Made by a program: the position numbers and the translations under genes. A model generated the notes under the pieces. It ran no database searches. It was not told the DNA's origin and saw only the letters and a list, made by a program, of their open reading frames with translations. From positions 930,001-994,000 of the forward strand of contig CAVZDY010000004.1 in the NCBI GenBank assembly GCA_963774195.1: 64,000 nucleotides of DNA. The letters run 5' to 3'. Positions 1 through 11,745 of the stretch are shown one piece after another. Within the stretch, counting starts at the first letter, position 1; each line of letters begins with the position of its first letter. The DNA comes from Roseiarcus sp963774195 (GTDB lineage: Bacteria; Pseudomonadota; Alphaproteobacteria; Rhizobiales; Beijerinckiaceae).

Positions 1-605
<605 letters not shown>

Positions 606-824
606 TATCCGTTCCTGGCTTAAGAGTGTAGCGATGGTTGGGGGGTGCGACGCTCTAAAGCCGCTCGCGGCGTCGCCGCGGCCTCTCCATCTCGGGCCTG
701 TCTCCTCCCCTGCGGGGCCGCTCGGCCTCTCGCAGGACTCATTCTGCGGGGACGCTCCGGGTTTGGCAACCACGCGGGGCGGCGAGCAACCGTCCGTTCA
801 AATTCGTGACCGCTCCTTGCTATG

Positions 825-844
825 ACATAAAGATATGTTTATGT
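825..844. promoter_or_regulatory. 20-bp palindrome upstream of metH, putative ArsR-type (SahR-like) operator
   Basis: The sequence ACATAAAGATATGTTTATGT has perfect 7-bp arms (ACATAAA/TTTATGT) around a 6-bp centre that is itself nearly symmetric. It is AT-rich in a GC-rich intergenic region and ends 28 bp before the metH ATG, where a repressor would block transcription start. Methionine-cycle genes in Proteobacteria are known to be controlled by ArsR-family SahR repressors that sense S-adenosylhomocysteine. Assigning this site to such a regulator is inference; no ArsR gene lies next to it. The rest of the 606-872 gap shows no feature I recognise. Confidence 0.55.
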
Positions 845-872
845 GGTTATGCCAGCCTAGGAACCCCGACTG

Positions 873-4637
<3,765 letters not shown>

Positions 4638-4640
4638 GCC

Positions 4641-4961
4641 TCACGCCGCGCGCGGCTGGATCGAATCGAGCAAGGGCTGGATTTCGCGCCGCCTGCGCAC
4701 CAGGTCGTAGTCCGCCTGCAGGCCGAGGAAAACGCCCTCCGACAAGCCGAAATAGCGCGCAAGTCGCAAGTCAGTGTCGGCGGTGATGGACCGCTTGCCG
4801 AGCACGATCTCATTGATCCGGCGCGGCGGCACGCGCAGCGCTCGCGCCAGCTCGCTCTGGCTCAAGCCCATCGGATTGAGAAAGTCTTCAAGCAGAACCT
4901 CGCCCGGAGACTGATTGGGCAACAGGTCCGCGTCAGCCGTGATAGTCGACGATTTCGACAT
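4641..4961 (-). CDS. higA: HigA-family antitoxin, apparently orphan
   Basis: A 106-aa XRE-family DNA-binding protein of the HigA addiction-module type. After a variable N-terminus, PNQSPGEVLLEDFL is followed by the helix-turn-helix (LSQSELARALRVPPRRINEI) and the family signature LGKRSITADTDLRLARYFG. I chose the ATG at 4961 because the longer frame (start at 5024) would run through the toxin relic in another frame, and because HigA genes normally start at or inside the end of HigB. The partner toxin is truncated (see 4933-5016), so this antitoxin probably persists as a stand-alone repressor or is decaying. It converges on metH with a 3-bp gap. Confidence 0.88.
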   Translation of the reverse strand: MSKSSTITADADLLPNQSPGEVLLEDFLNPMGLSQSELARALRVPPRRINEIVLGKRSITADTDLRLARYFGLSEGVFLGLQADYDLVRRRREIQPLLDSIQPRAA

Positions 4962-5016
4962 GGGCGGCGCCTCCTTCGCGCCAGACAAAGCAGATCCCCG
5001 CGCCGCCAGGAAGGGC
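4933..5016 (-). pseudogene. C-terminal relic of HigB toxin
   Basis: In the frame offset from higA, the minus strand just before and across the antitoxin start encodes ICFVWREGG and then HVEIVDYHG followed by TGA. HigB/RelE-type toxins end in this way (aromatic-x-W, then VEIVDYH). The open stretch begins directly after an in-frame TGA at 5017-5019, and 10 bp further upstream lies the stop codon of the patatin gene, so at least two thirds of the toxin is missing. The overlap of the relic with the HigA start is the usual HigBA arrangement, which supports true descent rather than chance. Confidence 0.7.
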
Positions 5017-5028
5017 TCAGTCAACGCC

Positions 5029-6015
5029 TCATGCCGCCGCGCGTGCCGCCTGCTCCAGCCAGGCCTCGACCGCGCGCCGGCCGCTCTCGTGCAGCTTCTG
5101 CAAGAAGTCCCAGCCGAGGTTGATCGCGCTCTCCCCCTCGAGCCCCTCGAATTCGTCCTCGGCGGAGAGGCGGCCGATGCGCAGGCGGCGCAGCTTCGGC
5201 GTCGCGCCGGCGATCATGCCGAATTTGAGCGCTTCGAGCTCCGCGTTGAGGGTGGCGTTGAAGTGGATTTGCTCCAGCCGATGGGCGATCTCGCGCGCAG
5301 TCGTCGGCAGGCGCTCCGTCTTGGTCGGCGTCGCCTGCACGATCAGTACATTGGCGGCGCTCGACGCTTGGACGAGCGGCAGCAGCGGCGGATTGGCGGC
5401 GTAGCCGCCGTCCCAATAAGGCTCGCCGGCGATCTCGACGGTATGATGCAGCAGCGGCAAACAGGCTGAGGCCAGCACGGCGTCCACGCTCAGCTCTCCA
5501 TCGCCAAAGATGTGCAACTTGCCGTCGCGCACCCGCGTGGCGGCGATCAGCAGGCGCAGCGGCGAGTTGTCTCTCAGCCGGGCGAAATCGACTTCCGCCG
5601 CCAGCGCTTCGCGCAGCGGATTGAGATTGAACGGGTTGAGCTGATAGGGCGACAGCGCCCGAATGATGAGGCCGAAACCGGCTGCGAGCGGCGAGCCTTG
5701 CAGCGCTGTGCTCGGCAAGAACGACGCCGTCGCGCTCATGCGACGCCAAAAGCGCTCGAGCCGAGCCTTGGCCTCGGCCCTGCCGCCGTCGGCGAGGCCG
5801 GAGGCCAGCAAGACCGCATTGACGGCCCCGGCGCTCGATCCGCTCACAGTGTCGAAGACGATGTCGGGCTCCTCGAGCAGGCGTTCGAGGACGCCCCAGG
5901 TGAAGGCCCCAAAGGAGCCGCCACCCTGCAAGGCGAGCGAAAGGCGCGGCGGCGGCCACGCCGGCGCCGCATCGCGCAGGCCGACGCGGGCGAGCGCACG
6001 GTTGATCAGGTTCAT
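5029..6015 (-). CDS. Patatin-like phospholipase family protein
   Basis: A predicted serine acyl hydrolase of 328 aa with the patatin Ser-Asp dyad. Near the N-terminus LALQGGGSFGAF supplies the glycine-rich oxyanion loop. GSSAGA carries the nucleophile in G-x-S-x-G, and WDGGY carries the catalytic Asp. I used the ATG at 6015 rather than the in-frame start at 6168, since the latter would overlap the divergently read end of the TetR gene and adds low-complexity residues with no family match. No signal peptide is evident, so it is probably cytoplasmic or membrane-associated. The lipid substrate cannot be inferred. Its 3' end lies next to the HigB relic, which marks a probable deletion point. Confidence 0.9.
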   Translation of the reverse strand: MNLINRALARVGLRDAAPAWPPPRLSLALQGGGSFGAFTWGVLERLLEEPDIVFDTVSGSSAGAVNAVLLASGLADGGRAEAKARLERFWRRMSATASFLPSTALQGSPLAAGFGLIIRALSPYQLNPFNLNPLREALAAEVDFARLRDNSPLRLLIAATRVRDGKLHIFGDGELSVDAVLASACLPLLHHTVEIAGEPYWDGGYAANPPLLPLVQASSAANVLIVQATPTKTERLPTTAREIAHRLEQIHFNATLNAELEALKFGMIAGATPKLRRLRIGRLSAEDEFEGLEGESAINLGWDFLQKLHESGRRAVEAWLEQAARAAA

Positions 6016-6085
6016 TTGCGGTGGCGCTCCTACCGACACGACTCCGTGATTGTGCGGCGCAACATGGCTTTCCGATGACGCCGCC

Positions 6086-6712
6086 TCAAATCGCCGCGGG
6101 CAGCCTACCGAGACCGGCCAGATAACCGGCGATGAGCGCCCGCGCCCTCGGAGCGAGACTGGCATCAAGCGCGGCGTCTTCGCTCGGCAGCGTACGCAGG
6201 GACTTGAGCACGTGCAGCAGTAGCGCCGCCTCGACCAGCGCCTCGTCCGCCGGGAGGCCCGGCGCCGCCCGGGCGAGGATCGCCGCGACGCGCTCGCGGA
6301 CGACGGTGCGCAGCGACACGCGCCGGTGGGCCGCTTCGGGCAGCGCGTCGACCAGCGCGATCCCGACCGCCCGCTCGCTTGCGTGGCTTTGCATCACCTC
6401 GATCAGCGCTCCCGCGAGGGCCAACGGCGTCAATTCGGCCGCGCTCGCCTCGATCTCGGCAAAGGCGCCGACCAGAGAAGCGCCATAACGCGCAAGCAGC
6501 GCGTCCGCGAGCGCTTCCTTGGTGGGAAAGAAGCGATAGAGCGAGCCGATCGCCGTCTTGGCCTTGGCGGCGATCTCGGTCATTGTCACCGCGCCATAGC
6601 CTTTTTCGGCGAAGACGGCGGCGCCGGCGTCCATGATGGCGGCGACGCGGTCCTTGCCCCGCTGCCGCTTCGGCTCGACCGCCACGGCGGTCGTTGACTT
6701 TTGCGAGGCCAT
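6086..6712 (-). CDS. TetR/AcrR-family transcriptional regulator
   Basis: A 208-aa repressor with a TetR N-terminal helix-turn-helix: RVAAIMDAGAAVFAEKGYGA, then VTMTEIAAKAKTAIGSLYRFF, with the typical FPTKEALADALL after it. The C-terminal ligand domain is divergent, as usual. The ATG at 6712 is preferred over an in-frame TTG at 6721. It is divergent from the hydrolase/transporter pair starting at 6781, and the 68-bp gap holds a perfect inverted repeat (6728-6747). Autoregulation and control of that pair are therefore likely. The ligand is unknown. Confidence 0.93.
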   Translation of the reverse strand: MASQKSTTAVAVEPKRQRGKDRVAAIMDAGAAVFAEKGYGAVTMTEIAAKAKTAIGSLYRFFPTKEALADALLARYGASLVGAFAEIEASAAELTPLALAGALIEVMQSHASERAVGIALVDALPEAAHRRVSLRTVVRERVAAILARAAPGLPADEALVEAALLLHVLKSLRTLPSEDAALDASLAPRARALIAGYLAGLGRLPAAI

Positions 6713-6727
6713 CCTCAACAATCCGAA

Positions 6728-6747
6728 ATGCGAGTCAGCCCTCGCAT
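6728..6747. promoter_or_regulatory. Putative TetR operator (inverted repeat)
   Basis: Perfect 7-bp arms ATGCGAG and CTCGCAT separated by 6 bp. It sits in the middle of the 68-bp gap between the divergent TetR gene (start 6712) and the hydrolase gene (start 6781), where one bound dimer could repress both. Size and location match TetR-family operators; the pairing is inferred from position. Confidence 0.6.
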
Positions 6748-6780
6748 ATCATGACGCCCGTCCAGTCGAAAGGCTCCGCC

Positions 6781-7348
6781 ATGCCGACACTCGATCCCCG
6801 TACCTCCGCGCTCATCCTGATCGACTTGCAGGAAGGCATTGTCGGAATGCCCCTGGCCCCGCGCCCCGGCCAGGAAGTCCTGGCGACCGGCCGCACGCTC
6901 GCCGAGCGCTTCCGCACCGCGGGCGCGCCCGTCGTCCTGGTGCGTGTAGAATGGGCGTCTGACTTCGCCGATGCGCCGCCCTCGAACGTCGATAGCCCGA
7001 TGCAGTTGCCGCCTGGCGGCTTGCCTGACAACTGGACCAAACTCGCCGACGGCCTCGCCGCGCCCCACGACATCCTGATCGTGAAGCGCCAATGGGGCGC
7101 GTTCCACGGCACCGACCTCGACCTGCAACTCCGCCGTCGCGGCGTGCGCACGGTGGTCGTCGGCGGCATCGCCACCAATTTCGGCGTCGAGTTCGACGGT
7201 GCGCGCCGCCTGGGAGCATGGCTACGACGTCGTCGTCCCCGAGGACGCGTGCGCGAGCAGGTCGGCGGAGTTGCATGAGTTCCCGATCCAGCACATCTTC
7301 CCGCGCGTCGCTCGCGTGACGCGAAGCGCCGAAATCGCCCTCGCATGA
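6781..7348 (+). pseudogene. Isochorismatase-family hydrolase, frameshifted
   Basis: The first frame encodes a cysteine-hydrolase (isochorismatase-like) fold: ALILIDLQEGIVG with the Asp, then VKRQWGAFHGTDLDL with the Lys, then VVVGGIATNFGVE. At the position of the usual nucleophilic Cys (ATNxCVE) there is Gly; this also occurs in a subgroup of the superfamily, so catalysis is uncertain. Just after GVE the frame breaks: one extra t at 7192-7193 turns the expected STVRAAWEHGYDVVVPEDAC into an unrelated tail ending at 7278. Removing that base restores the family C-terminus and a TGA at 7346-7348, which overlaps the next ATG (ATGA). That conserved coupling suggests a recent mutation or a sequence error. 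The start at 6781 follows AAAGG. Confidence 0.85.
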
Positions 7349-8442
7349 CGCCAGCCTCCGCCCTCATTCGCCTGGCCGCGTGGCCGCTGAAAGCGCAATG
7401 GACGCTGCTCGTCGTCCTCTCCGCGCTTTTCGCGGCAGGGTTCGTCGCCGTCCGCGTCCCGGCCGCGTTGCTGCTCGGGCCGATGTTGGCGGGGATTCTC
7501 ACCTCGGCGAATGGCGGCACGACGCGTCTGCCGCTCGCCCCCTTTTATGTCGCGCAGGCGATCATCGGCTGCATGATCGCCGACAAGCTGCCGATTTCCC
7601 TTCTAGGGGAAGTCGGACGAAACTGGCCGATTTTCCTCGCCGGCGTCGTCTCGGTGATCGTCGCGGCGAACGGTCTCGGCTGGGTGCTGGCGCGCTGGCG
7701 CGTCCTTCCCGGGGCGACCGCGGTCTGGGGCTCGTCGCCCGGCGCCGCCACCGTCATGACGCTGATGTCGGAGAACTATGGCGCCGACATGCGCCTTGTC
7801 GCGCTGATGCAATATCTACGCGTTGTCTGCTGCGCCGTCGTCGCGTCCCTGGTGGCGCGTCTTTGGGCGACCGGCGGGGGTGCGCCGCAGGCGCCTCTGG
7901 AATGGTTCGCGCCGCTGCCGCCGCTGGCGCTTGCCGCAACGTTCGCTTTGACGGTGGCCGGCCTCGCGGCGGGCTGGAGCCGACGCATACCCGGCGGCGC
8001 CCTGCTGACGCCGCTCGCGCTTGGCCTCGTTTTGAAAGGAACTGTCGACCTGCCGCTCGCGCTGCCGCAATGGCTGTTGGCGGCGAGCTATGCGGTCGTT
8101 GGCTGGGGCATCGGCGCGCGCTTCACCCCTGACATCATTGGCCATGCGGCGCGTGCCCTGCCGCGCGTTTTCGCCTCCATAATGACGCTGATCGCGATCT
8201 GCGGCGGCTTCGCCGTCATCCTCCACTATGCGACCGGCGTCGATCCGCTGAGCGCCTTTCTCGCGACGAGCCCCGGCGGCGCGGATTCGGTGGCCATCAT
8301 CGCCGCCTCCAGCAAGGTCGACATGCCCTTCATCATGGCGATGCAGATGTGCCGGTTCATCGTCGTCATCCTGATCGGGCCAATTCTCGCCCGCTTCCTC
8401 GCCGAGCGAAGCCCAGGCGTCGCAACGACGAGCGCCGAATAG
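7345..8442 (+). CDS. AbrB-family (PF05145) integral membrane protein
   Basis: A 365-aa polytopic membrane protein with about ten hydrophobic segments in two repeats. Each repeat carries the family pattern LLGPMLAGI... and later GSSPGAATVMTLM or ATSPGGADSVAIIA. The family is often labelled AbrB or ammonia monooxygenase regulator for historical reasons; its sequence is that of a membrane transporter-like protein and not of the Bacillus AbrB DNA-binding protein. It starts inside the stop of the upstream hydrolase (ATGA), so the two are translationally coupled and probably share the TetR operator. An export or uptake role for the hydrolase's substrate or product is inference. Confidence 0.88.
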   Translation: MTPASALIRLAAWPLKAQWTLLVVLSALFAAGFVAVRVPAALLLGPMLAGILTSANGGTTRLPLAPFYVAQAIIGCMIADKLPISLLGEVGRNWPIFLAGVVSVIVAANGLGWVLARWRVLPGATAVWGSSPGAATVMTLMSENYGADMRLVALMQYLRVVCCAVVASLVARLWATGGGAPQAPLEWFAPLPPLALAATFALTVAGLAAGWSRRIPGGALLTPLALGLVLKGTVDLPLALPQWLLAASYAVVGWGIGARFTPDIIGHAARALPRVFASIMTLIAICGGFAVILHYATGVDPLSAFLATSPGGADSVAIIAASSKVDMPFIMAMQMCRFIVVILIGPILARFLAERSPGVATTSAE

Positions 8443-8519
8443 GACGGCCGAAGAATAATCGCTCGCGCCGACGCTGTCGCGTGCGCTAGGCTCAGCCCAC
8501 GGTCGAGACGGGGGACGCC

Positions 8520-8849
8520 ATGGCGCGCGACGAGGGGCTCGAAGAGCTGCTGCGGGCGGATCTCGAGGGAATATTCGGCCTGATCGAGAAGACGATGTTC
8601 GGCGGCCGCTGCTGGATGCTCGGCGGCAACCTCATCTGCGGCGCGCGCGACGACGGCATGCTCGTCCGCCTCGGCCCCGGCAATGACGCCGCTGCGCTGA
8701 AAACGCCGGGAATCGCGCCAATGATCTCGCGGGGCCGACGGATGAACGGCTGGGTGCGCGCCGCGCCCGAGGCCTATGGCGACGACGGCCTGCGCCGCAA
8801 GCTGATCGACGCGGCCCTCGCTTTCGTTCGGACCCTGCCGGAGAAGTAG
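8520..8849 (+). CDS. TfoX/Sxy N-terminal domain protein
   Basis: A 109-aa protein made only of the TfoX N-terminal domain: acidic first helix, then EKTMFGGRCWMLGGNLICG, the stretch DGMLVRLGPGND and the C-terminal RRMNGWVRAAPE. Proteobacterial Sxy/TfoX activates competence genes with CRP, but single-domain relatives are common in alphaproteobacteria and have no established role. It has no obvious operon partner: 77 bp separate it from the AbrB-family gene, and the next gene is convergent. Confidence 0.87.
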   Translation: MARDEGLEELLRADLEGIFGLIEKTMFGGRCWMLGGNLICGARDDGMLVRLGPGNDAAALKTPGIAPMISRGRRMNGWVRAAPEAYGDDGLRRKLIDAALAFVRTLPEK

Positions 8850-8931
8850 CCCGTGCGCGCAGCGCGGAGGATAGCGTCTCAGTTTGAATTTCGGGTTTCG
8901 ACCCTAGGCGGTCCTGTGGGCGGCGCCGAAA

Positions 8932-9846
8932 TCAAGATTTTCGGGCGGCGACCGGCGCGCGATAGCGCAGCGCGTCGACCAGTAGAGCGAAGGCCTGGGT
9001 CGGCTGACGACGGCTCGGATAGTAGAGGTGATACCCTGAAAAGGGCGGGCACCAGTCCGCAAGCACCCGAACCAGCCGTCCGCTTTCCAGATCCCCGCGC
9101 ACCTGCTCTTCGGTGAGATAAGCCAAGCCAAAGCCGGCCCGCGCCGCCGTGAGAATCAGCGGGGCCGTGTCAAAGACGAGTTGGCCATCGACGCGCACGT
9201 TCATTTCTCGTCCGGACTTTTCGAACTCCCACGCATAGAGTCCGCGGTGAGTAGGAAGGCGCAGATTGATGCAGTTGTGGTCGGTCAGCTCCTGGGGCGT
9301 CTTCGGCGGCTCGCGTTCCGCGAAGTAAGAGGGCGCGCCGACAACGGCCATGCGCATATCGGGACCGATCCGCGCCGAAATCATGCCGTGAGCGACCGTC
9401 TCGCCAGTTCGAACGCCGGCGTCGAAACGTTCGGCCACGATGTCGGTCAGGCCATAATCGATGACGATCTCGACCTTGATATCGGGGTACTTCGGCAAAA
9501 AGCGCGCCAACGTCGGCCAGAGGACAGAGGCAGCGGCGTTCTCGGTTGCGGTCAGACGGATGGCGCCAGCGGGCTTCTCGCGCAGGGCCATTACGGCTTC
9601 CAGTTCGGCGTCGATCTCCGCAAAGTGGGGGGCGACGGCGCCCAGCAAGCGTTCGCCGGCTTCGGTCGCTGAAACGCGGCGTGTCGTGCGCGTAAGGAGG
9701 CGCACCCCAAGCCGAGTTTCTAAGCCTCGCATCGTCTGGCTGAGCGCGGATTGCGACACACCAAGCTGGGCGGCCGCCCGCGTGAAGCTTTTCTCCCGCG
9801 CGATCGCTAGGAAGGCCACAAGATCGGCCGCCGTCTCTTTTTTCAT
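8932..9846 (-). CDS. LysR-family transcriptional regulator
   Basis: A 304-aa LysR regulator. The N-terminal winged helix is complete (FLAIAREKSFTRAAAQLG, SQSALSQTMRGLETRLGVRL, TRTTRRVSATEAGERLL), followed by a two-lobed effector domain (AGAIRLTATENAA, YPDIKVEIVIDYGL). It is divergent from the cupin operon with a 123-bp gap that contains a dyad at 9859-9880. By the standard LysR arrangement it probably activates that operon in response to a metabolite. This subfamily is frequent beside short-chain dehydrogenase and aldo/keto reductase genes. Confidence 0.94.
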   Translation of the reverse strand: MKKETAADLVAFLAIAREKSFTRAAAQLGVSQSALSQTMRGLETRLGVRLLTRTTRRVSATEAGERLLGAVAPHFAEIDAELEAVMALREKPAGAIRLTATENAAASVLWPTLARFLPKYPDIKVEIVIDYGLTDIVAERFDAGVRTGETVAHGMISARIGPDMRMAVVGAPSYFAEREPPKTPQELTDHNCINLRLPTHRGLYAWEFEKSGREMNVRVDGQLVFDTAPLILTAARAGFGLAYLTEEQVRGDLESGRLVRVLADWCPPFSGYHLYYPSRRQPTQAFALLVDALRYRAPVAARKS

Positions 9847-9858
9847 TCAGAAGCATCA

Positions 9859-9880
9859 CTAATAAGTCTATTCGCATTAG
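9859..9880. promoter_or_regulatory. Putative LysR-binding dyad
   Basis: Inverted arms CTAAT and ATTAG separated by 12 bp, fitting the T-N11-A architecture of LysR recognition sites. It lies 13 bp upstream of the lysR start and about 90 bp upstream of the cupin gene, the usual place for the recognition site in a divergent promoter. The region is AT-rich compared with its surroundings. Confidence 0.5.
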
Positions 9881-9969
9881 CCTACATTATCATCGCCAAT
9901 CGCGCCTCCTATTTTTCGAGAAGCGCGCGGACCCATACGCGTCCCGCGCCTTGCCGAAAGGAGTTCGCT

Positions 9970-10365
9970 ATGGATATCAAACGAAGCGGCGCACAGCCCT
10001 CCGCCAAGGGTCCAGCCGACTGGTTTACCGGCACGGTTCGTGTCGATCCGCTGTTCAGCCCGCCCGAACCAGCCCGCGTTTCCGGGGCGCTCGTCACCTT
10101 TGAGCCTGGCGCACGTACCGCCTGGCATACGCACCCGCTCGGCCAAACGCTGATTGTCACGGCCGGCTGCGGCTGGGCGCAGCGCGAGGGTGGCCCGATC
10201 GATGAAATTCGCCCTGGCGATATCATCTGGTTCCCGCCCGGCGAAAAGCACTGGCACGGAGCCGCCGCGACCACCGCCATGAGCCACATCGCCATCCAGG
10301 AGAAGCTCGACGGCAAGAATGTCGATTGGATGGAAAAGGTCAGCGACGGCCAGTACGGCCGCTAA
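9970..10365 (+). CDS. Cupin-domain protein
   Basis: A 131-aa single-cupin protein. Cupin motif 1 is seen as GARTAWHTHPLGQTLIV (His ligands) and motif 2 as GDIIWFPPGEKHWHGA with a further His. Small metal-binding cupins of this kind include (R)-mandelonitrile lyases and quercetinase-like or hydroxymuconate-type proteins, so the reaction cannot be assigned. It is the first gene of the LysR-divergent operon and is followed 18 bp later by a carboxymuconolactone decarboxylase-like gene. The ATG at 9970 has AAAGGAG upstream. Confidence 0.88.
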   Translation: MDIKRSGAQPSAKGPADWFTGTVRVDPLFSPPEPARVSGALVTFEPGARTAWHTHPLGQTLIVTAGCGWAQREGGPIDEIRPGDIIWFPPGEKHWHGAAATTAMSHIAIQEKLDGKNVDWMEKVSDGQYGR

Positions 10366-10383
10366 CCCTAGGAATTCACCCCC

Positions 10384-10716
10384 ATGGCGGACACAACCGC
10401 AAACGCGCGCAAGAGCTTCGGCGATATCGCTCCCGCGCTCGCCGACTACACCGACAAGGTTCTGTTCGGCGATCTCTGGGAACGCCCGAACCTGTCGCCA
10501 CGCGATCGAAGTCTAGTGACAATCACGGCCTTAGTCGCGCTCTACCGGCACAACGAGCTGCCGTTTCATCTGAAGCGCGCGATCGAGAACGGCGTCACTC
10601 GGGACGAGATCGTCGAAACCATCACGCACCTTGCCTTCTACGGCGGATGGCCGGTCGCCAACACGGCCCTGCCGATCGCCCGCAAGACTTTCGCGGAATG
10701 CGGAGAACAGCCATGA
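10384..10716 (+). CDS. Carboxymuconolactone decarboxylase-family protein
   Basis: A 110-aa helical protein of the CMD/AhpD superfamily. The region RDRSLVTITALVALYRHNELPFHLKRAI matches the CMD domain, with the His where that family has its conserved residue. The AhpD C-x-x-C redox pair is absent, so it resembles gamma-carboxymuconolactone decarboxylase rather than an alkylhydroperoxidase. It is the second gene of the operon, and its stop overlaps the SDR start (ATGA). No other ring-cleavage gene is nearby, so a role in aromatic catabolism is not demonstrated. Confidence 0.9.
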   Translation: MADTTANARKSFGDIAPALADYTDKVLFGDLWERPNLSPRDRSLVTITALVALYRHNELPFHLKRAIENGVTRDEIVETITHLAFYGGWPVANTALPIARKTFAECGEQP

Positions 10717-11450
10717 CACAAGCCATCGAAGGAAAGACCGTCGTCATCACCGGCGCGAGCAGCGGGCTCGGCGAAGCTGCGGCGCGACTTCTGGCCCGGG
10801 ACGGCGCGAAGCTGGTTCTCGGAGCGCGACGCATCGGCCGGCTTGAGGCGCTCGCGCACGCGTTGTCCCTCGACGAGCAAGCGGTCCAGCAGACCGACGT
10901 GACGGACCGTGAGCAGGTCAAACGGCTCGTCGATCGGGCAGCCGAACTCCACGGGCGCGTCGACGTCATTATCAACAACGCCGGCCTCATGCCGAGTTCC
11001 CGGCTCGAACTCCTCAAGATCGAGGAATGGGACCGCATGATCGACGTCAACATCAAAGGCGTGCTGTACGGCATCGCCGCCGCCTTGCCGCACATGCAAC
11101 GGCAGAAAAGCGGCCACATCATCAATGTGTCGTCGGTCGCCGGTCACAAGGTCGGGCCGGGCGGCATTGTCTATGCTGCGACCAAGCATGCTGTGCGCGT
11201 GGTCTCCGAAGGCCTACGCCAGGAGGTCAAGCCCTACAACATACGCACCACGATCATCTCGCCGGGCGCGGTCGCGACCGAACTGACCGAGACCATCACC
11301 GATCCCGTCGTCGCCGCGGGCATGAAGCAAGTCTACGCCGCCGCGATCCCCGCCGACTCGTTTGCTCGCACGGTCGCTTTCGCGATCAGCCAGCCCGAGA
11401 ACGTAGACATCAACGAAATCCTCTTTCGGCCGACCAGCCAAGCCTACTAA
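10713..11450 (+). CDS. SDR-family oxidoreductase
   Basis: A 245-aa classical short-chain dehydrogenase/reductase. It has the nucleotide-binding motif TGASSGLGEA near residue 15, NNAG near 88, the catalytic Ser in NVSSVAG, and YAATKHAV supplying the Tyr and Lys. The downstream PGAV(A)TEL segment is typical of the family. The ATG at 10713 overlaps the preceding stop by 4 nt, so translation is coupled. It probably acts on a carbonyl or alcohol handled by the neighbouring cupin, tautomerase and aldo/keto reductase; the substrate is unknown. Confidence 0.94.
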   Translation: MTQAIEGKTVVITGASSGLGEAAARLLARDGAKLVLGARRIGRLEALAHALSLDEQAVQQTDVTDREQVKRLVDRAAELHGRVDVIINNAGLMPSSRLELLKIEEWDRMIDVNIKGVLYGIAAALPHMQRQKSGHIINVSSVAGHKVGPGGIVYAATKHAVRVVSEGLRQEVKPYNIRTTIISPGAVATELTETITDPVVAAGMKQVYAAAIPADSFARTVAFAISQPENVDINEILFRPTSQAY

Positions 11451-11467
11451 CCCTGAGAGATCAAACC

Positions 11468-11698
11468 ATGCCTCATGTGATCGTCAAACTCTGGCCCGGT
11501 AAGTCGGAGGAACAGAAGCAGAAGCTCGCCGAGGGCGTGACGAAGGTCGTCATGGAGAGTCTCGGCTACCGCGAGGAGTTTGTGTCCGTCACCCTCGAAG
11601 AAATTGCGCCGGCGGACTGGACCGAGAAGGTCTACAAGCCGGATATCCTCGGCGGCCCCGGCAAGCTCTACAAACGGCCCGGCTACAATCCGCTCTGA
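11468..11698 (+). CDS. 4-oxalocrotonate tautomerase-family protein
   Basis: A 76-aa protein of the tautomerase superfamily. After removal of the initiator Met it would begin with the catalytic Pro (MPHVIVKLWPG), followed by the helix KQKLAEGVTKVVMESLG and the C-terminal KRPGYNPL of PptA-like members. These enzymes interconvert keto and enol forms. It is the fourth gene of the LysR-linked operon, 17 bp after the SDR gene. The start at 11468 is fixed by the Pro. Confidence 0.92.
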   Translation: MPHVIVKLWPGKSEEQKQKLAEGVTKVVMESLGYREEFVSVTLEEIAPADWTEKVYKPDILGGPGKLYKRPGYNPL

Positions 11699-11745
11699 AC
11701 GGCCGGTGTTAGGTCCCGGAAACAACCCAGCCACAGGAGGAAACA

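Noticed and set aside
606..872. SAM or SAH riboswitch ahead of metH
   Set aside because: I looked for conserved pairing elements and motifs of these riboswitches and saw none; the palindrome at 825-844 explains the most conspicuous signal better.
6781..7348. Programmed ribosomal frameshifting in the isochorismatase-like gene
   Set aside because: There is no slippery heptamer or downstream pseudoknot, and relatives of this family are not known to use frameshifting.
7345..8442. AbrB as a transcription factor
   Set aside because: The product has about ten hydrophobic segments and no SpoVT/AbrB DNA-binding domain. The family name is historical.
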